DNA from: Verrucomicrobia bacterium 12-59-8
GTDB lineage: Bacteria > Verrucomicrobiota > Verrucomicrobiae > Verrucomicrobiales > Verrucomicrobiaceae
Assembly (NCBI GenBank): GCA_002279765.1
Contig: NCCR01000045.1
Span: 53,136 to 65,884 of the forward strand
Direction: 5' to 3'
DNA length: 12,749 nt
Shown here: piece after piece, positions 5,783 through 12,749 of the stretch
Layout: each line of letters begins with the position of its first letter
How positions within the stretch are numbered: the first letter of the stretch is position 1
Notes under the pieces: generated by a model
What the model was told of the DNA's origin: nothing
Databases searched by the model: none
What the model saw: only the letters and a program-made list of their open reading frames with translations
Translations under genes and position numbers: made by a program

Positions 5783-6712
5783 ATGGAACTGCGACATCTC
5801 AGGTACTTCGTAGCGGTGGCAGAAGTGCTGAACTTCACCAAAGCCGCTGCTCGATTGCGCGTGGCACAGCCCGCCTTGAGCAGGCAAGTGCAGGACCTGG
5901 AGGATGAAATCGGCGTCGATCTGCTGAAGCGCAGCCCGCGTGGTGTGACGCTGACAGCGGAAGGAAAACTGTTCCTCGCAGAAACTTTGGAGACGCTGAA
6001 GCGCGTCGATGACTCCGTGGAGAAAGTGCGCGCCCTGGCACGCGGCGAGTATGGCGAGCTGCACATCGGCTACGCGCCTTCACCCACCGTGGAAATCCTG
6101 CCACCAGCGCTCGCGGCCTTTCGCTATGCCGCGCCGGGCGTGAAGGTGACTCTGCATGATCTCGCCGGAGATGAGCTTTGTGTCGGACTTCACAACGGCT
6201 CGCTGGAAATCGCGGTCATGATCGAGCCGAGCGCAGAGTCCGCTGCGGGATTGGAATTTGAGGAGCTGAAACGCTATCCGTTTTATGTGGCCATGGCACC
6301 CGGCCATCCGCTGTCAAAGCTGAAGACTGTCACTGTGGAGCGAGTCGCCACGGAGCCGCTGGTGGCGCTGCGCCGGCTGGACTACTCCGAGTACTACCGA
6401 ATTCTCGATGGCATATTTTCTCCCTTCCAGCTCCGCCCAATCATTGCGGCGGAGTGCGATGGGGCGAGCTCCTTGATCAACGAAATCGCAATGGGCACAG
6501 GCGTGGCTGTGGTCAGTGAAATCTTCCAGCGTGCGGCTGGCAAACGCCTCGTTTACCGCCGCCTCTCCAATTCAAATCAAGCCCATCACGTCGGCATCAC
6601 CCGTTCCAGCAAGGGCGATGTGACACCCGCAGGCGAGAAGTTCTGCGAAATCCTGCGCCAGGTATCGACAGCCTCAGCCGGCAAATCCAAACCGGCTGCG
6701 CGGAAGTCATAG
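5783..6712 (+). CDS. LysR family transcriptional regulator
   Basis: A 309-residue LysR-type regulator. The N-terminal winged helix-turn-helix spans about residues 1-60, with MELRHLRYFVAVAEVLNFTK and the recognition segment AARLRVAQPALSRQVQDLE, followed by the PRGVTLTAEG wing and a linker helix. The effector-binding domain starts at about residue 90 with LHIGYAPSPTVEILP and runs to about 290. It is of the BenM/CatM/CbbR-like general type; the ligand is unknown. The C-terminal tail is Ser/Ala/Lys-rich. The ATG at 5783 gives the canonical MELRHLRYF start; an in-frame ATG at 5753 would place the candidate operator inside the coding region. A 7-bp inverted repeat (CAGCCGG/CCGGCTG, 6675-6698) lies in its last codons. 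It is divergent from the SDR gene, the usual LysR/target arrangement, and converges on the O-methyltransferase gene with 8 bp between stops. Confidence 0.92.
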   Translation: MELRHLRYFVAVAEVLNFTKAAARLRVAQPALSRQVQDLEDEIGVDLLKRSPRGVTLTAEGKLFLAETLETLKRVDDSVEKVRALARGEYGELHIGYAPSPTVEILPPALAAFRYAAPGVKVTLHDLAGDELCVGLHNGSLEIAVMIEPSAESAAGLEFEELKRYPFYVAMAPGHPLSKLKTVTVERVATEPLVALRRLDYSEYYRILDGIFSPFQLRPIIAAECDGASSLINEIAMGTGVAVVSEIFQRAAGKRLVYRRLSNSNQAHHVGITRSSKGDVTPAGEKFCEILRQVSTASAGKSKPAARKS

Positions 6713-6720
6713 AGGCGTCT

Positions 6721-7737
6721 TCACGCAACGGCGATCACCGCGCTCTGCGCCGTGGGTGGCAACGGATGAAATTCAGCATCGCGGAAGCCTGCCGCTGTGA
6801 GCATCTGCTGATACTCTGCGAAGGTGTAGGCATCGCCCTCCGGCGTGGTGCCGAGCATGACGAGGCTGAAGCTTGCAGCAGGTGGCGGGCTGACACGGTC
6901 TTCATTCGGCACAAACTCAACGATCACCACTTTCCCACCCGGACGCAGCGCGGCATGCGCACGCTTCAGGAAGCGCGTGCAGTCCTCGATATTGAAGTGA
7001 TGCAGGAAATTCGGCACCAGCACCGCATCGTAATCACTCCCGAGGTCCACGGTGAAGGCATCACCGGTGATCTTGCTGAAACGGTCCGCGATGCCCGCTG
7101 CCCGGGCGTTTTCTTCGGTGACAGCGAGCACGGACTCCCAGTCGAGCGCGACGAGATGCGTGCGCGGATTCTTTTGGGCCACGGCAATGCCATAGGCCCC
7201 ATGGCTCGCGGAGATGTCGAGCACGCGGGTGTCACGGGATGGGTCAAGCGGCACGAGTTCTGCCATACCTTGGGAGGTAGGGGCCATCATGGGTCCCATA
7301 GCACGAGCAAATTCGACCCAGGCCGGATGATCGGGGGCGGTGGTGCCATGCTCCGTCGTGTGCAGACGCCCGCGACGAATGGTGGCCGCGAGATCCGCGA
7401 AGGCTTCCGTCAGACCAGGTGCAAACAGAAAATTCACCGAAGCCCCCAGGTAGGCCGGAGACTTTTGATCCAGGAAAACCGCCGACGAGGGCGTGAGCGT
7501 GTAGGACTCTCCGTCCTTTTTGAGAAAGCCGAGGATCGTCAGGTTGTCGGCGAGAATGCGGATGCCGCGCTCCGGGCACTGGCAGAGCGTCGCGATCTCG
7601 GCGGCAGTCGCTGGAGATCCGCCGAGGGCGGTGAACAGACCCAGCTCAATCCCTGCCTTCAATGCCGCAGATTTCTGGTAGGCATTGATCGTTTCGAAGA
7701 AGAGCTGGGGCGAAGGGGCGTCGTCAGTTGCGTTCAT
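6721..7737 (-). CDS. O-methyltransferase family protein (Methyltransf_2-like)
   Basis: A 338-residue protein with the two-part layout of the Methyltransf_2 (PF00891) group. An N-terminal winged-helix dimerisation region comes first (about 10-95: AYQKSAALKAGIELGLFTAL, TAAEIATLC, RGIRILADNLTILGFL). The Rossmann SAM-binding domain follows: VLDISASHGAYG (172-183) as motif I, an acidic residue D199 (ALDW), GDAF (225-228), PNFLHHF (242-248) at the position of the family's catalytic His region, LRPGGKVVIVEF (264-275), and AEYQQMLTAAGF near the end. It transfers methyl from SAM to an oxygen or other acceptor of a small molecule; the substrate is unknown. Motif I has ISASHG where many members have a Gly-rich GxG, which is unusual but tolerated. 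It lies 34 bp downstream of the YjdM-like gene on the same strand, so cotranscription is possible. Confidence 0.85.
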   Translation of the reverse strand: MNATDDAPSPQLFFETINAYQKSAALKAGIELGLFTALGGSPATAAEIATLCQCPERGIRILADNLTILGFLKKDGESYTLTPSSAVFLDQKSPAYLGASVNFLFAPGLTEAFADLAATIRRGRLHTTEHGTTAPDHPAWVEFARAMGPMMAPTSQGMAELVPLDPSRDTRVLDISASHGAYGIAVAQKNPRTHLVALDWESVLAVTEENARAAGIADRFSKITGDAFTVDLGSDYDAVLVPNFLHHFNIEDCTRFLKRAHAALRPGGKVVIVEFVPNEDRVSPPPAASFSLVMLGTTPEGDAYTFAEYQQMLTAAGFRDAEFHPLPPTAQSAVIAVA

Positions 7738-7760
7738 GGCGCAGCCAATAGAAGCAAATG

Positions 7761-7769
7761 CCCCCCCCC
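7761..7769. repeat. C9 homopolymer run
   Basis: Nine consecutive C residues (G9 on the coding strand) lie in the 34-bp gap between the YjdM-like stop and the methyltransferase start, 23 bp before that start. Such tracts are prone to slippage. Here it lies outside any frame and could only alter leader length. Confidence 0.6.
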
Positions 7770-7771
7770 AA

Positions 7772-8113
7772 TCAACCGACGATTTTTTTCACAAAGCAAG
7801 CCTTCAGACCAATCGCGATCCCGTCCATCTTGCAGGAGATTTCGTGGTCGCCGTCCACCAGACGAATGGGTTTGGACTTGGTGCCCACCTTGAGCACGTC
7901 ATTGGAGCCCTTGAGCTTCAGATCCTTGATCATGGCCACGATGTCACCGTCCGCCAGCACAGCCCCGTAGGCGTCTTTCACCACGCGCTCCGCATCTGGC
8001 TCGTCTGCTGCGGCCTCCTTCGGCCATTCGTGACCGCAGGTCATGCATTCAAAGTGGTCGGCGTGGTCCAAAACATCATTCATCTCGCACATCGGGCAGG
8101 CAGGTTGGCTCAT
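7772..8113 (-). CDS. yjdM: YjdM/PhnA family zinc-ribbon protein
   Basis: A 113-residue protein, close to the roughly 110 residues of E. coli YjdM. An N-terminal zinc ribbon is formed by C6-x2-C9 (CPMC) and C24-x2-C27 (CMTC), followed by an acidic linker. The C-terminal SH3-like PhnA domain has VKDAYGAVLADGDIV (45-59), IKDLKLKGSNDVLKVGTK (62-79), IRLVDGDHEISCKMDG (83-98) and LKACFVKKI. Despite historical naming as 'alkylphosphonate uptake' or PhnA, the family's true role is not settled; no phosphonate genes are nearby. The ATG at 8113 gives the canonical MSQPACPMC start; a TTG two codons upstream is less likely. It lies upstream of the O-methyltransferase gene and is divergent from the secreted protein gene across 102 bp. 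Confidence 0.9.
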   Translation of the reverse strand: MSQPACPMCEMNDVLDHADHFECMTCGHEWPKEAAADEPDAERVVKDAYGAVLADGDIVAMIKDLKLKGSNDVLKVGTKSKPIRLVDGDHEISCKMDGIAIGLKACFVKKIVG

Positions 8114-8215
8114 AGGCAATGACCAGACACTTCGCGGGCATGAAACTCAAGTGCGGACTGAACTTCGACAATTTCAGCGCATGAACTCGCCAGATTTACT
8201 CGTTTCATTGCGCCC

Positions 8216-8962
8216 ATGAACATCCGCCTCCTCCTCGCCCCGTGCCTCCTCGTCAGCGCAGCCGCCTTGGCCGCCGACCTGCCCAAAATTCCTGCCAAAC
8301 CCATCGCCGAAAAGAAAGAACTGCTGTTCTCCGATGAGATGAACGGCAGCGAGCATGACAAGCGCTGGCACAAAGTGGTGAACACATTCGCTTTTGAAAA
8401 TAACGCCCTCAAAGGCACCCAAACCCAGGTGGTGGACACGCCATCCAAAGACGGCAAATCAATCGTCAAGGCGCATGCCGCCGTGTATGGCCTGGAAGTA
8501 CCCACCAAGGACAGCGTCGTGGAGGTGAAGATGCGCTTCGATGGCTGCACGATGATGGATGTCGAGTTCGACGACCGCAAATATACCGCCGCCCACTACG
8601 GCCACCTCTGCCGCGCCCAGATCCGACTGGACAAGGTGACCCTCATGGATGAGCGCGAAGGCAGCCAGAACATGATCATCAAGGAACTGCGCCTGGACCC
8701 CACCAAGAAGGACGAAGTGAACAAGCTAATGGCCGGCAAAAGCGCCACCTTCCCCGTGAAGCTGGAGCAGAACAAGGAATACACCGTCGTGGTGGAAACC
8801 GTGGGCGATGAAATGCGCGTGAGCATTGATGGCAAAGCTGTCGCTTTCCTCAAGTCCCCAGGCATCGGCCATGAAACGAAGTCCAAGATCGAACTCGGCG
8901 TGGCAGGCCAGAGCGGCTGGTTTGACGACATCAAGGTCTGGAACGCCGCCCCTGCGAAATAA
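8216..8962 (+). CDS. secreted jelly-roll (concanavalin/DUF1080-like) protein
   Basis: A 248-residue protein with a clear signal peptide (MNIRLLLAPCLLVSAAALAA, cleavage probably after ALA or AADL). The mature part reads as a beta-sandwich of the LamG/DUF1080 (3-keto-disaccharide hydrolase-like) type: a LLFSDEMNGSE start, AFENNALKGTQ, VYGLEVPTKDSVVEVKMRFDG, the EYTVVVETVGDEMRVSIDGKAVAFLKSPG segment (shown in parts: YTVVVE, MRVSIDGKAV), and the typical end IELGVAGQSGWFDDIKVWNA. Planctomycetes and Verrucomicrobia carry many such proteins, which bind or process carbohydrates. No catalytic residue can be assigned here, so a binding or structural role is equally possible. The gene ends 21 bp before a strong intrinsic terminator and is probably monocistronic. 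Confidence 0.78.
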   Translation: MNIRLLLAPCLLVSAAALAADLPKIPAKPIAEKKELLFSDEMNGSEHDKRWHKVVNTFAFENNALKGTQTQVVDTPSKDGKSIVKAHAAVYGLEVPTKDSVVEVKMRFDGCTMMDVEFDDRKYTAAHYGHLCRAQIRLDKVTLMDEREGSQNMIIKELRLDPTKKDEVNKLMAGKSATFPVKLEQNKEYTVVVETVGDEMRVSIDGKAVAFLKSPGIGHETKSKIELGVAGQSGWFDDIKVWNAAPAK

Positions 8963-8978
8963 GCGACACGTCTGATTC

Positions 8979-9596
8979 TCACGAAGCGCGGGGTGCTGCA
9001 CCTCGCGCTTTTTTGATGCTCGCCACTACGCGCCAGCCCAGCAGTACCGCCAGAACCAAGGCGAAGAAGAGCGGATACGTCACATCCGACTTCACGATGA
9101 TCCAGTAATGCAGCACACCGCCGATGGTGATGTAATACGTGAGCCGGTGCAACTGCGCCCAGCGCGGACCGCCGAGCTTTTTGATCATGGCATTGGTGGA
9201 GGTGACCGCGAGCGGCACCATCAGCAGAAAGCTGAACATGCCGATGGCGATGAACGGCCGCTTGTACACATCACCGATCACCGTTTGGAGCTGCCAATCA
9301 CGGTCATAGGCCAGATAGGTCAGCAGGTGCGCGCAGCCGTAGAAGAACGCATACAGGCCCAGCATGCGGCGCTGCTTGAGCAGCCAGTTCCAGCCATAGA
9401 TTTTGCGCAGCGGTGTGACTAGCAGCGTGAGGATGAGGAACACCAGCGTCAGCACGCCGGTGGCGCGTGTGACAAACTCCACTGGATTCGCCCCCAGCTT
9501 GCCGCGCCAGCCGTCGATCAGGATGAGCACTGCGGGCAGCAGGCCATTGAATAGGAAGAGCTGCCTATGAAAACGGGTGTCTGCGCTGAAGGTCAT
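8979..9596 (-). CDS. msrQ: heme-binding membrane subunit MsrQ of the MsrPQ system
   Basis: A 205-residue polytopic protein of the ferric reductase-like MsrQ (YedZ) family. It passes electrons from the quinone pool through heme b to the periplasmic reductase MsrP. Hydrophobic segments lie at about 12-30, 46-62, 80-96, 115-131, 150-168 and 173-190. The three histidines expected as heme ligands or conserved positions are present: H90 (YGCAHLLTYL), H150 (RWAQLHRLTYY) and H163 (GGVLHYW), matching H91, H151 and H164 of the E. coli protein. It starts 6 bp after the msrP stop, the typical msrP-msrQ order. Its last 11 codons are written through a terminator hairpin that serves the convergent gene. Confidence 0.95.
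   Translation of the reverse strand: MTFSADTRFHRQLFLFNGLLPAVLILIDGWRGKLGANPVEFVTRATGVLTLVFLILTLLVTPLRKIYGWNWLLKQRRMLGLYAFFYGCAHLLTYLAYDRDWQLQTVIGDVYKRPFIAIGMFSFLLMVPLAVTSTNAMIKKLGGPRWAQLHRLTYYITIGGVLHYWIIVKSDVTYPLFFALVLAVLLGWRVVASIKKARGAAPRAS
8984..9014 (+). terminator. intrinsic terminator of the secreted protein gene, inside the msrQ coding end
   Basis: Arms 8984-8995 and 8999-9010 form a 12-bp stem (AAGCGCG and GGTG pairing with CACC and CGCGCTT, with one G-T wobble) and a CTG loop, followed by a run of six T (9009-9014). It begins 21 bp after the + strand stop at 8962. It overlaps the C-terminal codons of msrQ on the other strand, where it has no T-run. Confidence 0.85.
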
Positions 9597-9602
9597 GATG
9601 GG

Positions 9603-10568
<966 letters not shown>

Positions 10569-10685
10569 GACGGACAAAGCATGCGATTCCAGGTATGAGG
10601 CGCAGGCTGCAGGTTTATTCCCGCACAATGAATGCCAACTGGCAAGTTGCATCCGCCGCAATCACCTCGCAGGCTTTGCCACTCC

Positions 10686-11483
10686 ATGTCCCTCCTCGAA
10701 CGCCTCTTCTCCATCGGTCCCGTCCGCAAAGCCATCTGGCAGCTGTGGTATCCCTATCTCACGCGTCGGCTGCGGAGCGAAGAAGTGCTATTTTTGAATT
10801 ACGCCTTTGAAACCGACCCGCCCGTGGGACTGGCACTTGAACCTGCCGATGAACCCAACCGCGCCTCCATTCAGCTCTATCATCACGTGGCCACCCAGGT
10901 GGATCTGCGTGGCAAGGATGTGCTGGAGGTGAGCTGTGGTCACGGCGGCGGTGCCTCCTGGCTCACGCGCACGCTGCATCCCGCGAGCTACACCGGGCTG
11001 GATCTCAATCCGACCGGCATCGCTTTTTGCCGGAAACGCCATCACGTCAGCGGACTCCGCTTTGTGCAGGGAGATGCGCAGTCGCTCCCCTTTCCTCCGC
11101 AAACGTTTGATGCGGTGATCAATGTCGAGGCCTCGCACTGCTACCCCGATTTCCCCGGCTTCCTGGCCAAGGTCGCACGCGTGCTGAAAACGGGCGGTCA
11201 TTTTCTCTATGCCGACTTTCGCTTCCGCGATCAGTGGGCCGAGTGGGAGCAGGCCATCGCCGAAGCGCCACTCGAACTCGTGCAGACCCGTGACATCCGT
11301 GCTGAAGTGCTGCGAGGCATGGAGATCAATGCCGTGCGCAGCGAGGCTCTCATTTGTCAGCGGCTGCCCAAGTTTCTGCACTCGCTAGGCCGCGACTTCG
11401 CCGGACTGCCGGGAGCGCGTGTGTATGAGGCGCTGAAGTCAGGCGAGCTATCCTACCGCTCCTGGTGCTTGCGCAAAAGCTGA
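10686..11483 (+). CDS. SAM-dependent methyltransferase, phthiotriol/fatty-acid O-methyltransferase-like
   Basis: A 265-residue class I methyltransferase resembling mycobacterial phthiotriol/phenolphthiotriol dimycocerosate methyltransferase and the related fatty-acid O-methyltransferase group. Features: N-terminal RKAIWQLWYPYLTRRLR and EEVLFLNYAFETDPP (32-46); DEPNRASIQLYHHVA (55-69); SAM motif I VLEVSCGHGGGASWLTR (79-95); YTGLDLNPTGI (102-112); GDAQSLPF (129-136); INVEASHCYPDF (145-156); and VLKTGGHFLYADFR (166-179). The C-terminus (GARVYEALKSGELSYRSWCL) is the part most specific to this group. A lipid or polyketide hydroxyl acceptor is inferred from the family, but no lipid genes adjoin it. 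The ATG at 10686 gives the conserved MSLLERLF start. It ends 1 nt before the convergent lectin gene's stop, leaving no room for a terminator. Confidence 0.85.
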   Translation: MSLLERLFSIGPVRKAIWQLWYPYLTRRLRSEEVLFLNYAFETDPPVGLALEPADEPNRASIQLYHHVATQVDLRGKDVLEVSCGHGGGASWLTRTLHPASYTGLDLNPTGIAFCRKRHHVSGLRFVQGDAQSLPFPPQTFDAVINVEASHCYPDFPGFLAKVARVLKTGGHFLYADFRFRDQWAEWEQAIAEAPLELVQTRDIRAEVLRGMEINAVRSEALICQRLPKFLHSLGRDFAGLPGARVYEALKSGELSYRSWCLRKS

Positions 11484-11484
11484 C

Positions 11485-11838
11485 CTAAGGGCCGATGGCG
11501 ATCCAGTTGAACTCGGCGGCATACACGCGGGTGCCAGCCCAGGTGGTGAGGGTGGCCTGAAAACCATACTCGGTGATGCTTTCGGCTTTCACGATGAGAC
11601 GCGCACTGTCCCGCTGATCAATGTCAAAACCGCTAAGTCCAAGCTGTACCACCGGCACCTCTAGGAATGGCGCGTCAAAAGCCACGTACATGCTGAACAT
11701 GCGGATTTCCTCCTCAGCCCCTGCTTCCGGACAGGCGAGATTCCAGCCCTCCGTGAGTACATTGACAGAGACGTTGGACGACAAAACTTTCCAGGGAACA
11801 GAAGATGAGTACATGGGGATGCTCTCATAAAGCAGCAT
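11485..11838 (-). CDS. H-type lectin domain protein
   Basis: A 117-residue protein (109 if started at ATG 11814). The C-terminal half (about 45-116) fits the H-type lectin domain (PF09458) that in snail agglutinin and Dictyostelium discoidin binds GalNAc/Gal: FSMYVAFDAPFLEVPVVQLGLSGFDID (in parts: FDAPFLEVP, VQLGLSGFDI), an ARLIVKAESITEYGFQATLTTW segment (79-100 region), then VYAAEFNWIAIGP at the end. There is no signal peptide or membrane segment, so it would be cytosolic unless exported by another route. The start is ambiguous: ATG 11838 has no Shine-Dalgarno site, while ATG 11814 has GAGAG about 8 nt upstream. It lies 47 bp downstream of the molybdenum oxidoreductase gene on the same strand and may be cotranscribed with it. 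The ligand is unknown. Confidence 0.75.
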   Translation of the reverse strand: MLLYESIPMYSSSVPWKVLSSNVSVNVLTEGWNLACPEAGAEEEIRMFSMYVAFDAPFLEVPVVQLGLSGFDIDQRDSARLIVKAESITEYGFQATLTTWAGTRVYAAEFNWIAIGP

Positions 11839-11885
11839 CCGGGCCGCGCACCATCATCTTTGTCGTCACCCAAAAAAATGAAGCC

Positions 11886-12749
11886 TTACGCCAGCACTTC
11901 CAGCAGCGCTTTTTGGATGTTGTTCTTCCCTGACTTCGGGAAAGGGCGCGGCATCGGCTGCGCAATGCCATTGGCATCGACCGTGCGGCAGCGCAGTTCG
12001 TACTTGCCGGCGGCAAGCTTGACCGGCGCGACAACCCAGCGGCACAGCGTGTGGCGCAGGGGCCATTCACGGGGACTGCGCGTCACGGGATCAAACTGCA
12101 CGGGATGCAGCGGCGCGCCTTTGAAACCCGCAATGCCACTGCCATCAAAGGGCACAATCTCCGCATCCTGCCACGGCGCCTTGGTGAAGTGCGGATCATT
12201 CGCAGGCAGCGGTGTGTTCACATCCCGCAGCCAGTACTGCACCTGCTTAAGACCTGAGATGCCGACCTGCGCATTGCCATGCAGCGTCAGTTCATCCTTG
12301 GTGCTGAGCTTGTCCGGCAGGTCGCCAAAGCGCGCGAAGGTCTTGAGCCAGGAGTTGATGTCGTTGTTACCGTTGGCGTAGGTGTCGTCGGACTGGTGTG
12401 CATTGGTGAAGCCGATTCGCTGCAGCCACTTCACTGATTTGAAGCCGTAGGCTTCCGGCACGATCATCCGCACCGGGCCACCGCGCTCGCCCGTGAGGAA
12501 TTCGCCGTTGAGCTTGTAGCAGAGCATCACCGGCAGTTCGCCGGGCGGATCTTCGAAGACGCGGTTCATCGGCAGGTAACATTTGAAGATCTGCTTCGGG
12601 TCCTCGTTGTGGTGGCCGTGATACCAGACGTGGCGCAGGTTTTCCACCGGCCCGCAATGCCACAGTACATCGCGCAGCGGTACGCCTTCCCACAGGCCGT
12701 GGCCGAGCGGATCGGCCAAGTTGTTGCAGGTGATGACTTTCAGGTAGCT
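11886..12749 (-). CDS. sulfite oxidase-family molybdopterin oxidoreductase (N-terminus cut by window edge)
   Basis: The C-terminal 287 residues of a molybdenum-cofactor enzyme of the sulfite oxidase/SorA-SoxC family; the 5' end lies outside the window. Close to the edge the frame reads SYLKVITCNN (window residues 1-10), with C8 in the position of the molybdenum-ligand Cys, then GLWEGVPLRDVL (18-29), GPVRMIVPEAYGFKSVKWLQRI (91-112, in parts GGPVRMIVPE and YGFKSVKW). The remainder (about 155-287) is the Ig-like molybdenum-oxidoreductase dimerisation domain: WQDAEIVPFDG, WVVAPVKLAAGKYELRCRTVDANG and a terminal Gln/Pro-rich segment. It may oxidise sulfite or another small oxyanion; the substrate and any signal peptide cannot be read from this part. 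It is a second, separate molybdoenzyme besides MsrP. Downstream on the same strand is the H-type lectin gene. A T7 run follows 8-14 nt after its stop, but no stable stem precedes it. Confidence 0.88.
   Translation of the reverse strand, partial: SYLKVITCNNLADPLGHGLWEGVPLRDVLWHCGPVENLRHVWYHGHHNEDPKQIFKCYLPMNRVFEDPPGELPVMLCYKLNGEFLTGERGGPVRMIVPEAYGFKSVKWLQRIGFTNAHQSDDTYANGNNDINSWLKTFARFGDLPDKLSTKDELTLHGNAQVGISGLKQVQYWLRDVNTPLPANDPHFTKAPWQDAEIVPFDGSGIAGFKGAPLHPVQFDPVTRSPREWPLRHTLCRWVVAPVKLAAGKYELRCRTVDANGIAQPMPRPFPKSGKNNIQKALLEVLA

Noticed and set aside
4886..6064. 392-residue version of the SDR protein
   Set aside because: The extra N-terminal part runs through the intergenic region and antisense to the LysR gene; the SDR fold starts right after the ATG at 5641.
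6675..6698. 7-bp inverted repeat as a terminator of the LysR gene
   Set aside because: The stem lies within the coding end and is not followed by a T-run; it may be incidental to Ala/Gly/Lys codons.
6766..7893. 375-codon open frame on the + strand
   Set aside because: It is antisense to the O-methyltransferase and the yjdM-like gene, which have clear family motifs; its product is Arg/His-rich with no recognisable domain.

Overview
The window looks like a chromosomal stretch from a member of the Verrucomicrobiota (Prosthecobacter/Verrucomicrobium-like). This is inferred from the gene content (a DUF4407 protein, a DUF5069 protein, an ATE-like aminoacyl-transferase, small lineage-type secreted proteins), the fairly high GC content and the general lack of strong Shine-Dalgarno sites. 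No rRNA, tRNA, CRISPR array, insertion sequence or phage gene was seen. Genes are densely packed and change strand often, giving several divergent and convergent pairs.

Layout. Positions 1-1389 (-) hold the N-terminal 463 residues of a DUF4407 membrane/coiled-coil protein. Divergent to it, 1473-3144 (+) is a two-gene unit: an arginyl/leucyl-tRNA--protein transferase-like protein that has lost the usual N-terminal cysteine motif, followed 4 bp later by an RlmI-type rRNA methyltransferase. A near-consensus sigma70 promoter at 3155-3184 drives a small exported helical protein (3209-3547). Positions 3654-4260 (-) carry a two-helix membrane peptide, an uncertain 37-codon frame and an unrecognised 58-residue basic/Pro-Ala protein. 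A DUF5069 protein (4365-4823, +) converges on a FabG-like SDR (4886-5641, -) across a strong hairpin. The SDR is divergent from a LysR regulator (5783-6712, +), with a dyad T-N11-A site just before the regulator's start.

Positions 6721-8113 (-) encode a YjdM/PhnA-type zinc-ribbon protein and then an O-methyltransferase-family enzyme, separated by 34 bp containing a C9 run. A secreted jelly-roll type protein (8216-8962, +) ends at an intrinsic terminator that lies inside the coding end of msrQ. Then come msrPQ (10568-8979, -), the periplasmic methionine sulfoxide reductase: MsrP with Tat signal and molybdenum-ligand Cys, MsrQ with its conserved heme histidines. A fatty-acid/phthiotriol-type methyltransferase (10686-11483, +) diverges from msrP and ends 1 nt from a convergent H-type lectin-domain gene (11485-11838, -). 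The lectin gene follows a second molybdenum enzyme of the sulfite oxidase family (11886-12749, -) that runs off the right edge.

How the genes fit together. The clearest functional unit is msrPQ, which repairs oxidised methionines in envelope proteins with electrons from the quinone pool. Other plausible units are the SDR/LysR pair and the lectin plus sulfite-oxidase-like pair. The rest looks like ordinary housekeeping or lineage-specific genes. I do not see a complete new multi-gene system. The most unusual items are the cysteine-less ATE-like protein, the lectin/molybdoenzyme pairing, the terminator embedded in msrQ, and the small unrecognised proteins between 3654 and 4260.
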